From Glacieibacterium sp965200405 (GTDB taxonomy: Bacteria > Pseudomonadota > Alphaproteobacteria > Sphingomonadales > Sphingomonadaceae), in NCBI RefSeq assembly GCF_965200405.1, contig NZ_OZ241356.1, positions 3,472,001 to 3,536,000 of the forward strand: 64,000 bases of DNA. The letters run 5' to 3'. Each line of letters starts with the position of its first letter. Position 1 is the stretch's first letter. A model generated the notes under the pieces. The model was not told the DNA's origin. It did not search any database and saw nothing but the letters and a program-made list of their open reading frames with translations. Below, piece by piece: positions 25,025 to 32,263 of this stretch. Both the position numbers and the translations under genes were made by a program.

Positions 25025-25342
25025 TCAGACCGGCATGCTCATGACGTCGCGATAGGCGCTGAGCAGCTTGTTGCGGACCTGCAGCGTCGCCTCGAAGCCG
25101 ATCGAGGCCTTCTGCCGGGCGAGCATGACCGCCGCGATGTCGACGCTGTCGCCGCGCTCGAAGGCATCTGAGGCGACCCCAGCGGCGGCCTGGCCGCGAT
25201 TGACGGTGTCGAGCGCCGCACTGATCGCCGAGGCGAAGCTGTCGGCCGGCTTGACCGGGGTCGGCGACAGCGCGGCATTGCGCGCCAGGATCTGGGCGCG
25301 GAGGGCGAGGACGCCGCCGGTGTCGATCGGTGGCAAGTTCAC
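25025..25342 (-). CDS. fliE: Flagellar hook-basal body protein FliE
   Basis: FliE is the first rod-level protein exported and links the MS ring to the rod. The 105 residues end in the family C-terminus: DIAAVMLARQKASIGFEATLQVRNKLLSAYRDVMSMPV, matching the usual V-x-x-A-x-x-K-A-x-x-x-x-x-x-x-x-x-V-R-N-K-x-x-x-A-Y-x-x-I-M-x-M-x-V. The start is a GTG overlapping the stop of the flbD-like gene as GTGA. Confidence 0.96.
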   Translation of the reverse strand: MNLPPIDTGGVLALRAQILARNAALSPTPVKPADSFASAISAALDTVNRGQAAAGVASDAFERGDSVDIAAVMLARQKASIGFEATLQVRNKLLSAYRDVMSMPV

Positions 25343-26511
25343 TGGATCGTTGCCGCAGCCGGCAGCGCCATCGCGGCAAGCTTGTAACGCAGGCTACGCT
25401 CGCTGATGCCAAGCCGGCGCGCGGCCTCGATGCGACGGCCGGCGCATGCCTCGAGCGTGCGGCGGATGGTGTCGAACTCGCAGTCACGGACTTGGGGCCG
25501 CAGGGTCGTGACGTTGGACACCGGCGCAGCAATGTCGAAGACGATGTCGCGGGCGGTGATCCGCTCGCCGTCGCCGTAGATCAGGGCACGCTCCAGCACA
25601 TTGCCGAGTTCGCGGACGTTGCCGGGCCAGTCGTGCGCCGCGAGCTTGTCGAGCGCCTCGACCTCGGGCCAGGCCGGGATGCCGTTGCCCAGGCGCAGCA
25701 GCAGCGCCGCCACCAGTGGCAACAGGTCTGCCGGCCGATGCCGCAGCGCCATCGTGGTCAGCGGGAACACCGCCAGCCGGTAATACAGGTCGGAACGGAA
25801 GCGCCCCGCGGCAATTTCAGCAGCCAGGTCGCGGTTGGCAGTGGCGATGACGCGCACGTCGACGCTGGCCGGAACCGTGGCGCCGATCGCCAACACCTCG
25901 CGCTCCTGTAGCACACGCAACAGCTTGGCCTGGCAGCCGAGCGGCAGTTCCGCCACTTCGTCGAGCAGCAGGGTACTGCGATGCGCCGCGCGGAACAGGC
26001 CGGGCGAAGCCCCTTGTGCCCCGGTAAAGGCGCCGCGCTCATGGCCGAACAGCAAGGCTTCGAGCATCGCCTCGGGGAGCGCGGCGCAGTTGACCGCAAT
26101 CAACGGCAGATCGCGGCGGGGGGAGGCTTGATGGATGGCGCGGGCGAGGACTTCCTTGCCGGTGCCGGTCGGACCATTGATCAGCACGGTGACGCTGCGC
26201 GCCCCGACGCGGAAGGCGAGGTCGTTCAGCGCGTGGCTGGAGGCTTCTCCGGCGGCAGGTGTACCGCGTGAACGGCGCAGCTCGGCGGTCAATGCAGCGG
26301 CAAAGCCATGGTCGACATTGGCGAAGTCCAGCTGGCCGAGGCATCCCGCTTCGCTCGATCGACGAAAGCGCGAGCGTGCCGCGGGAACTATACGGACGAA
26401 CGGCGTGATGGGCGCAACATCGTCGCCGGGGATCACGTCGCATGTCGTGACTAGGCCGCTAAGCTTGTCGTCGTTGCGGTCGTAAACCCGGCTTGCAGCT
26501 GTACTCGACAT
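25339..26511 (-). CDS. flbD: FlbD-like sigma-54 activator, first gene of the flagellar operon
   Basis: The protein has 390 residues. The AAA+ domain (about 90-320) has Walker A GPTGTGKE, the sigma-54 loop GAFTGA (GHERGAFTGAQ), Walker B TLLLDEVAELP and the arginine finger GRFRSDLYYRL. A Fis-type HTH ends the protein (DTIRRTLEACAGRRIEAARRLGISERSLRYKL). The N-terminal 85 residues do not look like a receiver and carry no phospho-acceptor pattern. In Caulobacter FlbD activates class III/IV flagellar genes; the name here rests on position and domain make-up. The gene begins the operon and lies behind a sigma-54 promoter, so it may activate itself. Confidence 0.85.
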   Translation of the reverse strand: MSSTAASRVYDRNDDKLSGLVTTCDVIPGDDVAPITPFVRIVPAARSRFRRSSEAGCLGQLDFANVDHGFAAALTAELRRSRGTPAAGEASSHALNDLAFRVGARSVTVLINGPTGTGKEVLARAIHQASPRRDLPLIAVNCAALPEAMLEALLFGHERGAFTGAQGASPGLFRAAHRSTLLLDEVAELPLGCQAKLLRVLQEREVLAIGATVPASVDVRVIATANRDLAAEIAAGRFRSDLYYRLAVFPLTTMALRHRPADLLPLVAALLLRLGNGIPAWPEVEALDKLAAHDWPGNVRELGNVLERALIYGDGERITARDIVFDIAAPVSNVTTLRPQVRDCEFDTIRRTLEACAGRRIEAARRLGISERSLRYKLAAMALPAAATIQ

Positions 26512-26518
26512 GACGGCC

Positions 26519-26534
26519 CCCTGTTCGAACAGGG
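26519..26534. promoter_or_regulatory. Perfect 16-base palindrome at the flbD transcription start region
   Basis: CCCTGTTCGAACAGGG is a perfect palindrome. It lies between the sigma-54 promoter (26538-26553) and the flbD start codon (26511), overlapping the expected transcription start. A protein bound here would block the promoter. It could equally form a short hairpin at the 5' end of the mRNA. Confidence 0.55.
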
Positions 26535-26537
26535 CTA

Positions 26538-26553
26538 AGCAATCGCCGTGCCA
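26538..26553 (-). promoter_or_regulatory. Sigma-54 (RpoN) -24/-12 promoter of the flagellar operon
   Basis: Read on the minus strand the sequence is TGGCACG-GCGA-TTGCT, an exact match to the RpoN consensus TGGCACG-N4-TTGCW with the invariant GG and GC correctly spaced. The start of transcription would fall about 12 bases after the GC, near 26525, giving a short leader before the flbD ATG at 26511. It is the only good -24/-12 element I found in the flagellar region. Confidence 0.9.
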
Positions 26554-26592
26554 GTTAGGGTTACCAGTGAGGAACCTTGGGTAAGTGTCAGA

Positions 26593-26617
26593 ATATTGAC
26601 GGATATTGCGTCAATAT
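26593..26617. promoter_or_regulatory. Inverted repeat ATATTGACG-N7-CGTCAATAT, candidate enhancer
   Basis: Two perfect 9-base arms (26593-26601 and 26609-26617) are separated by seven bases. They lie about 40-65 bases upstream of the sigma-54 promoter of flbD, a usual place for an activator-binding enhancer. The core TTGAC recurs at 26618-26622 and 26637-26641. Binding by the FlbD-like or the second activator is inference. Confidence 0.55.
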
Positions 26618-26693
26618 CTTGACGGGTGTCGGTTCATTGACAGTAGGACCGGTTCACTTGCCGCCCCTCAGGGCGCGCGAAGCAGGATACTTT

Positions 26694-27815
26694 TCAGGCC
26701 GCGTCTGCCGAGGCGCTAGCGATCGTACCGCCGCCCAACACCCGGTTGCCATCGTAGAAAACCGCTGCCTGACCGGGCGACACGCCGAACTCCGGCGCGG
26801 CGAATGCCAGTCGGCCATTGTCGAGCGAGCCTAGCACCGGCAGTGCCATGGAGCGCACCTTGACCGAAACCTCGCCTTGCGGCGCTCCGTCGCCGAGCCA
26901 GTTGATCTGGCTCAACTCCACCGCGCTAACCGCCAGCGCTGCCCGGGGCCCGACGGTCAGGCGTCGCGTCGCCGGATCGAGGCGTACCGCGTACAGCGGC
27001 TCCGGAGTGCCGCCGATGGCGATGCCCCGGCGCTGCCCCACGGTAAAGTTGATCAGGCCCGGATGCTGGCCGATCACATTCCCCGACAGGTCGACGATCT
27101 CGCCGGGCTGGGCCGCCTCCGGGCGCAGCTTGGCGACGATGCTGGCGTAATCGCCGTTCGGTACGAAGCAGATGTCCTGGCTGTCGGGCTTGGCGGCAAC
27201 GCTCAGGCCCAGGCGTTCGGCATGGCCGCGGACCTCAGCCTTGCCAAGGCCACCCAAGGGGAAGCGCAGATAGTCGAGCTGCTCGCGCGTCGTCGCGTAG
27301 AGGAAATAGCTCTGGTCCTTGGCCGGGTCGATGCCCCGGTGGAGCTCGGCGCCGCCCTGCGCTTCGACACGGCGTACATAGTGCCCCGTCGCCATCGCGT
27401 CTGCTCCGAGATCGCGGGCGACCCCGAGCAGGTCGCGGAACTTGACGGTCTGGTTGCATCGCACGCACGGCACCGGTGTACTGCCGCGGGCATAGCTATC
27501 GGCAAAATCGTCGATTACCGCGTCCTTGAACGCGCTCTCATAGTCGAGGACGTAGTGCGCGATCCCCAGCCGTGCCGCCACGGCGCGGGCGTCGCGGATA
27601 TCGGCCCCGGCGCAACACGCCCCGGGTCGTGCAGCCGCGGCACCGCTGTCATAGAGTTGCAGAGTAACGCCAATGGTCTCGCATCCGGCCTCCGCGCAAA
27701 GCGCTGCAACAACAGACGAATCAACGCCGCCGGACATAGCGACGACGATTCGGCTGCCCGATCTGGGCAAGACGAGGCCGGTTTCGGTATTTGAGCTGAA
27801 AAGATCTACGGACAC
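26694..27815 (-). CDS. mnmA: tRNA-specific 2-thiouridylase
   Basis: MnmA thiolates uridine 34 in the anticodons of Lys, Glu and Gln tRNAs, using ATP and a persulfide relay. The 373 residues start with the PP-loop motif MSGGVDSS at residues 27-34. The catalytic cysteines are in PVPCVRCNQTVKF and DSQDICFVPNGDY. The tRNA-binding lobe has HPGLINFTVGQRRGIAIGG, and the C-terminal barrel ends with PGQAAVFYDGNRVLGGGTI. The start is a GTG at 27815. It is divergent from sciP, with the flagellar promoter region behind it. Confidence 0.97.
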   Translation of the reverse strand: MSVDLFSSNTETGLVLPRSGSRIVVAMSGGVDSSVVAALCAEAGCETIGVTLQLYDSGAAAARPGACCAGADIRDARAVAARLGIAHYVLDYESAFKDAVIDDFADSYARGSTPVPCVRCNQTVKFRDLLGVARDLGADAMATGHYVRRVEAQGGAELHRGIDPAKDQSYFLYATTREQLDYLRFPLGGLGKAEVRGHAERLGLSVAAKPDSQDICFVPNGDYASIVAKLRPEAAQPGEIVDLSGNVIGQHPGLINFTVGQRRGIAIGGTPEPLYAVRLDPATRRLTVGPRAALAVSAVELSQINWLGDGAPQGEVSVKVRSMALPVLGSLDNGRLAFAAPEFGVSPGQAAVFYDGNRVLGGGTIASASADAA

Positions 27816-27929
27816 CGTTGCGGATTATACTGCATCGATCGTTCGTCAAGGCTTAACCACTTTATGACGCAAGCTGTCACCCGGGCCGCCGTCCTCACGG
27901 CTGTAGAGTTGCGTAAACAAAGGGTGAGT

Positions 27930-28220
27930 ATGTCTGGACAGACTGCAATGCGACACTCGGTCGGCAAGGCCGACGAACCAGAATTGACGCTCGCGGATTT
28001 GCCACCACCCGATACACGTCGATGGGTGGCGCGCCGAAAAGCGCAAGTCCTTGCGGCAATTCAGAGCGGCCTGATCGACCGCGCCGAGGCCCGGCAACGG
28101 TACGCAATCAGTGAGGAAGAGCTAAGGCTTTGGGAACGCGCGGTCGACTGTGCGGGCGTTCCGGGGCTCCGAGTGACAAGAGTGCAGATATATCGTCCGA
28201 TATTCGAACGTAATATTTAA
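27930..28220 (+). CDS. sciP: SciP-type CtrA inhibitor (DUF1153 protein)
   Basis: In Caulobacter SciP is a small helix-turn-helix protein that binds CtrA and blocks its transcriptional activation late in the cell cycle. This 96-residue protein contains the full DUF1153 pattern: LTLADLPPPDTRRWVARRKAQVLAAIQSGLIDRAEARQRYAISEEELRLWERAVDCAGVPGLRVTRVQIYR. This aligns almost residue for residue with what I recall of Caulobacter SciP. I chose the ATG at 27930, which has AAGGG upstream; an ATG at 27864 would add 22 residues with no ribosome site. It lies directly upstream of ctrA on the same strand. Confidence 0.92.
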   Translation: MSGQTAMRHSVGKADEPELTLADLPPPDTRRWVARRKAQVLAAIQSGLIDRAEARQRYAISEEELRLWERAVDCAGVPGLRVTRVQIYRPIFERNI

Positions 28221-28361
28221 GGGAACAATTTACGTCTATACCGAAAGTATTAAACGCATTAACTCTTTACTCGGACCTAAAAAGAAGGTTGAGTGGTTAT
28301 GGGAATACAGTTAGCCAAATCGGAGAGGATGCGGCGCACCAACATTCCCGAGGGGGTTTCG

Positions 28362-29063
28362 ATGCGTATTTTGTTAATTGAAGATGATCGTTTGATGTCA
28401 CGGGCGATCGAGCTGATGCTCGGTGGTGCGGGACTGGAGTACGAAACTGCTGCCACCGGCGAGGATGGCATCGAGTTGGCCCGCGTTTACGATTACGACG
28501 CGATCCTTCTCGACCTTACCCTTCCCGACCTGCACGGCTACGAAGTGCTGCGGCGCCTGCGCGTCGCCCGGATCGCCACTCCGGTCATCATCCTGACGGG
28601 CAATAGCGAGACCGACGCCAAGGTGTCCGGCTTCGGTTTCGGCGCCGACGACTATGTAACCAAGCCATTCCAGCGTGCTGAACTTTTGGCTCGCGTCCAT
28701 GCGCTGGTACGGCGCTCCAAGGGTCACGCGCAGTCGATCATCAAGACCGGCCCGATGTCGATCGACCTGGCCGCGCGCACAGTCGAGGTCAGCGGCCACC
28801 GCGTCGCGCTCACCGGCAAGGAATATGCGATCCTCGAGATGCTGTCGCTCCGCAAGGGCATGACGCTGACCAAGGAAATGTTCCTGACGCACCTCTACGG
28901 TGGTCGCGACGAGCCCGAACTCAAGATCATCGACGTCTTCATCTGCAAGCTCCGCAAGAAGCTGTCCGCCGCCGGCACCGGCGCATCGGGCTGCATCGAG
29001 ACGGTCTGGGGCCGGGGCTATGCGCTCCGCGATCCGGAAGCCGAGCAGCAGCGCGTCGCCTGA
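28362..29063 (+). CDS. ctrA: Cell-cycle response regulator CtrA
   Basis: CtrA is the OmpR-type master regulator of alphaproteobacterial development, controlling motility and, in some lineages, replication. The 233 residues begin MRILLIEDD with the acidic pocket. The phospho-acceptor Asp is in AILLDLTLPD, followed by the switch Thr/Ser in VIILTGNSE and the Lys in YVTKPF. The C-terminal winged helix has VALTGKEYAILEMLSLRKGMTLTKEMFLTHLYGGRDEPELKIIDVFICKLRKKL and VWGRGYALRD, virtually the CtrA consensus. The ATG at 28362 follows AGGGGG. The start region upstream carries TTAA pairs (see findings). Confidence 0.97.
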   Translation: MRILLIEDDRLMSRAIELMLGGAGLEYETAATGEDGIELARVYDYDAILLDLTLPDLHGYEVLRRLRVARIATPVIILTGNSETDAKVSGFGFGADDYVTKPFQRAELLARVHALVRRSKGHAQSIIKTGPMSIDLAARTVEVSGHRVALTGKEYAILEMLSLRKGMTLTKEMFLTHLYGGRDEPELKIIDVFICKLRKKLSAAGTGASGCIETVWGRGYALRDPEAEQQRVA

Positions 29064-29072
29064 TCCGACCTG

Positions 29073-29098
29073 ACCGGCACTGCAGACGCAGTGCCGGT
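29073..29098. terminator. Bidirectional hairpin between ctrA and trmJ
   Basis: ACCGGCACTGC at 29073-29083 pairs perfectly with GCAGTGCCGGT at 29088-29098 around a four-base loop. It fills the gap between the ctrA stop and the facing trmJ stop (29100). There is no long T-run on either side, so it is a strong hairpin but not a textbook intrinsic terminator. Confidence 0.65.
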
Positions 29099-29099
29099 T

Positions 29100-29831
29100 C
29101 TAGGTCTGGCGGCTTCGACGTCGTCCGGTGAAGGCCGTGACCATGCCGCGCAGGGTCCGGACTTCCTTCCCCGAATAGGCTGGACGGGTCAGCAGGTTCC
29201 GCAGCGTCATCCGCTTTGCCGCGACGGTTTCGGGTGGCGCGAAATAGCCCGCAGCAGTCAGTTCGGCATCAAAGGCTTCGATCAGGCCCTCCAACTCGCC
29301 GTGAGCCGCAGGGGCGTCGTAGTTGGCGAGCACGCTGGCCTCGGTGGTTGCGCCGGCCTGGTACCATTCATACGCCGCGAGCAGCACGGCCTGTGCCAGG
29401 TTAAGCGAGCCGAATGCCGGATTAACCGGCACGGTCAAGATTGCATGGGCGACGACCAGGTCGGTGGTCAGCAATCCGGAGCGCTCCGGACCGAACAGCA
29501 ACCCGCTTGGTGCATCGCGCTCGCGCATCTCGGCGGCGGCACGGTGCGGCGTCACCACCGGACGCGTCAGCTCGCGCCCGCGCACGGTCGTCGCATAGAT
29601 ATAGTGAAGGTCGGCCACCGCCTCCTGCAGAGTGTCGAACACCCGCGCATCGGCAAGCACGCTGTCGGCACCGCTGGCCGATGGCCCGGCGTCGACGTTG
29701 GGCCAGCCGTCGCGCGGCGCGACTAGGCGCAGGTCGGTCAGCCCGAAGTTGAGCATGGCGCGCGCGCACGAGCCGATGTTCTGGCCGAGTTGCGGGCGGA
29801 CCAGGATGACCGCCGGTGGTGCGGCGCTCAC
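29100..29831 (-). CDS. trmJ: tRNA (cytidine/uridine-2'-O-)-methyltransferase TrmJ
   Basis: TrmJ methylates the ribose at position 32 in the anticodon loop. The 243 residues have the SPOUT fold marks: VILVRPQLGQNIGSCARAMLNFGLTDLRLVAPRDGWPN at the N-terminus, GLLFGPERSGLLTTDL as the middle motif, and PVNPAFGSLNLAQAVLLAAYEWYQ forming the knot that binds SAM. The C-terminal helical part with LRNLLTRPAYSGKEVRTLRGMV is typical of TrmJ rather than TrmL. It starts with a GTG overlapping the nrdR stop as GTGA. Confidence 0.93.
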   Translation of the reverse strand: MSAAPPAVILVRPQLGQNIGSCARAMLNFGLTDLRLVAPRDGWPNVDAGPSASGADSVLADARVFDTLQEAVADLHYIYATTVRGRELTRPVVTPHRAAAEMRERDAPSGLLFGPERSGLLTTDLVVAHAILTVPVNPAFGSLNLAQAVLLAAYEWYQAGATTEASVLANYDAPAAHGELEGLIEAFDAELTAAGYFAPPETVAAKRMTLRNLLTRPAYSGKEVRTLRGMVTAFTGRRRSRQT

Positions 29832-30304
29832 TCCGCCCGCCGCAGCGGAACGACCTCGCCCGACAACGAGCCGACAAAATCCTCGAAATCGCTGGCTTCG
29901 CGGAAGTCGCGGTAAACGCTGGCGAAGCGGATATAGGCGACAGGGTCGAGAGCCTGCAGGCCCTCCATGATCAACTCACCGATCGTACCGACCTCGACCT
30001 CGGTTTCGCCGGCGGATTCAAGCTGTCGGACGATGCCGCTGACCAGCCGGTCGATGCGGCCGTCCTCGACCGGGCGCTTGCGACAGGCGATGATGATCGA
30101 CTTGGCCAGCTTGTCGCGGTCGAACGCCTCGCGCTTGCCCGACTTCTTGACGACGACCAGCTCGCGCAGCTGGATCCGTTCGAACGTGGTGAAGCGCGCG
30201 CTGCACGCAGGGCACTGCCGACGTCGCCGGATCGCGCCGCCATCCTCGGTCGGACGGCTGTCCTTTACCGCACTGTCGTCGTGAAGGCAGAACGGGCAGC
30301 GCAC
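29828..30304 (-). CDS. nrdR: Ribonucleotide reductase regulator NrdR
   Basis: NrdR represses ribonucleotide reductase genes in response to ATP/dATP. The 158 residues start with a zinc ribbon (MRCPFCLHDDSAVKDSR ... RRRRQCPACSARFTTFERI), followed by the ATP-cone domain (VVVKKSGKREAFDRDKLAKSIIIACRKRPV ... YIRFASVYRDF). Length and motifs are standard. The GTG start follows the glyA stop directly with no spacing, and glyA-nrdR order is common in alphaproteobacteria. Confidence 0.97.
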   Translation of the reverse strand: MRCPFCLHDDSAVKDSRPTEDGGAIRRRRQCPACSARFTTFERIQLRELVVVKKSGKREAFDRDKLAKSIIIACRKRPVEDGRIDRLVSGIVRQLESAGETEVEVGTIGELIMEGLQALDPVAYIRFASVYRDFREASDFEDFVGSLSGEVVPLRRAE

Positions 30305-31609
30305 CTAGTTCGGATAGATCGGGAAGCGGGCGCACAGCGCGCGGACGCGAACGTTGACGGCGGCCTCGGTCGCGGCACTGCCCTCGGCGCCGTTGGCGAC
30401 CAACCCGTCGAGGACGTCGGCGATCATGTCACCGATCGCGGCGAATTCAGCCAGGCCGAAGCCACGGGTGGTGCCGGCGGGCGAGCCGACGCGGATGCCA
30501 CTGGTCTTGGTCGGGGGCAGCGGATCGAACGGCACGCCGTTCTTGTTGCAGGTGATGCCGGCGCGCTCCAGGGCCTCGTCGGCGTCCTTGCCGGTGATGC
30601 GCTTGGGCGTCAGGTCGATCAACGCGAGGTGGGTGTCGGTGCCGCCCGCGACGACATCGCAGCCGCGCTCGACCAGCTTGGCCGCAAGTACCTTGGCGTT
30701 GGCGATGACAGCGGCGGAATAGCTGCGGAACTCGGGACGCAAAGCTTCACCAAACGCGACGGCCTTGGCGGCGATCACATGCATCAGCGGGCCGCCCTGC
30801 AGGCCGGGGAAGACGGCGGAGTTGAGCTTCTTGCCCAGCGCCTCGTCGTTCGACAGGATCATGCCGCCGCGGGGACCGCGCAGGGTCTTGTGGGTCGTCG
30901 TCGTCACCACGTCGGCGTGGGGCAAAGGGCTGGGATGCAGCCCGGCGGCGACCAGGCCGGCGAAATGCGCCATGTCGACCATGAACTTGGCACCGACCAT
31001 GTCGGCGATCGCCCGGAAGCGCGCAAAGTCGATGACACGTGGATAGGCCGAGCCGCCGGCAATGATCAACACCGGCTTGTGCTCGCGCGCCAGTGCCTCG
31101 ACCTGGTCGAAGTCGATGAGATGGTCGTCGGGCCGGACGCCGTACTGGACTGCATTGAACCACTTGCCCGACATCGACGGCGCGGCGCCGTGCGTCAGGT
31201 GGCCGCCGGCGTCGAGGCTCATGCCGAGAATGGTGTCGCCGGGCTTGGTCATCGCCAGCATGACAGCGCCATTGGCCTGGGCGCCGGAGTGCGGCTGGAC
31301 ATTGGCATAGGCGCAGTTGAACAGCTGCTTGGCGCGGTCGATCGCGAGCTGCTCGACAGCATCAGACGGCGCACAGCCCTGGTAGTAGCGCTTGCCGGGA
31401 TAACCTTCGGCATATTTATTGGTGAACACCGAACCCTGCGCCTCGAGCACGGCACGGCTGACGATATTCTCGCTGGCTATCAGCTCGATCTGGTTCTGCT
31501 GGCGGTCGAGCTCGCGCGCGATGCCGGCCGCGATGGCCGGATCGCTGGTTGCGACGCCGTCCTCGAAAAAGCCTTCGGAGCGGATCATCTGGCTGGGGGC
31601 GCTGCTCAT
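30305..31609 (-). CDS. glyA: Serine hydroxymethyltransferase
   Basis: GlyA interconverts serine and glycine, loading one-carbon units on tetrahydrofolate. The 434 residues carry IELIASENIVSRAVLEAQGSVFTNKYAEGYPGKRYYQGC at the N-terminus, NVQPHSGAQANGAVMLAM, and the PLP-lysine motif VVTTTTHKTLRGPRGGMI. FPGLQGGPLMHVIAAKAVAF and TSGIRVGSPAGTTRGF complete the picture. The ATG at 31609 overlaps the rpiB stop as ATGA. Confidence 0.98.
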   Translation of the reverse strand: MSSAPSQMIRSEGFFEDGVATSDPAIAAGIARELDRQQNQIELIASENIVSRAVLEAQGSVFTNKYAEGYPGKRYYQGCAPSDAVEQLAIDRAKQLFNCAYANVQPHSGAQANGAVMLAMTKPGDTILGMSLDAGGHLTHGAAPSMSGKWFNAVQYGVRPDDHLIDFDQVEALAREHKPVLIIAGGSAYPRVIDFARFRAIADMVGAKFMVDMAHFAGLVAAGLHPSPLPHADVVTTTTHKTLRGPRGGMILSNDEALGKKLNSAVFPGLQGGPLMHVIAAKAVAFGEALRPEFRSYSAAVIANAKVLAAKLVERGCDVVAGGTDTHLALIDLTPKRITGKDADEALERAGITCNKNGVPFDPLPPTKTSGIRVGSPAGTTRGFGLAEFAAIGDMIADVLDGLVANGAEGSAATEAAVNVRVRALCARFPIYPN

Positions 31610-32067
31610 TCTGCTGCATCCTCGAAGTGAGATTGACCGAGCTTGGCGACACGACCGGCGTGACGGCCCGCGGCATAGCTGCTGCTCAGGAACTGGCGGA
31701 CGCAATCGCGCGCCACCTCGATACCGATGATGCGCGAGCCGAGCGTCATGACATTGGCGTCGTTATGCTCGCGCGCCAGGCGCGCCATCAGGCCGCTGGC
31801 GCACAGCGCAGCGCGGATTTCAGGATGCCGGTTGGCAGCGATCGCGATGCCGACGCCGGTACCGCACACCGCGATGCCGAAGCGCGCCTTGCCCGATGCG
31901 ACTGCCTCGGCAACGCCGAAGCCATAGTCCGGATAGTCGACCGAGACTTCGCTGTTGGTGCCGAGATCGAGCACCTCATAGCCCATCGTCAACAGGTCGG
32001 CGGCAAGCGTCGCCTTCAGTGAGTAGCCGGCGTGATCGGCGCCGATGGCAATCGTCTCTCGTGGCAT
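31606..32067 (-). CDS. rpiB: Ribose 5-phosphate isomerase B
   Basis: RpiB interconverts ribose 5-phosphate and ribulose 5-phosphate. The 153 residues contain the RpiB/LacA marks AIGADHAGYSLK at the start, DYPDYGFGVAEAV, the catalytic cysteine in GIAVCGTGVGIAIAANRHPEIRAALC, and REHNDANVMTLGSRIIG. It heads the rpiB-glyA-nrdR-trmJ minus-strand operon, an arrangement common in alphaproteobacteria. Confidence 0.97.
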   Translation of the reverse strand: MPRETIAIGADHAGYSLKATLAADLLTMGYEVLDLGTNSEVSVDYPDYGFGVAEAVASGKARFGIAVCGTGVGIAIAANRHPEIRAALCASGLMARLAREHNDANVMTLGSRIIGIEVARDCVRQFLSSSYAAGRHAGRVAKLGQSHFEDAAE

Positions 32068-32263
32068 TCAACTACTCGTATTCGCACTGTCTCGGAGCAG
32101 CTACATCTAGGTAAGATCGACCCGCCTGACAACGAAATTGCTGTTGGATGCGGCTTAGCGTTCCGTATGAAGGCGGTTAACCTCCTGTCCGGAACAGGGG
32201 GGCGGCGCGGTTGGCTTAAGGCTTTCCGCGTCAAGCCGGCACCGTCGGCCGCATCTCCGCTCC

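Noticed and set aside
29816..31630. 604-residue plus-strand open frame
   Set aside because: It is antisense to glyA and nrdR, both fully supported.
32181..32201. Hairpin CCTCCTGT-N5-ACAGGGGG as a terminator downstream of the hydroxyisobutyryl-CoA hydrolase gene
   Set aside because: The stem is good, but there is no T-run on either side and it is 60 bases past the stop, so I do not call it a terminator.
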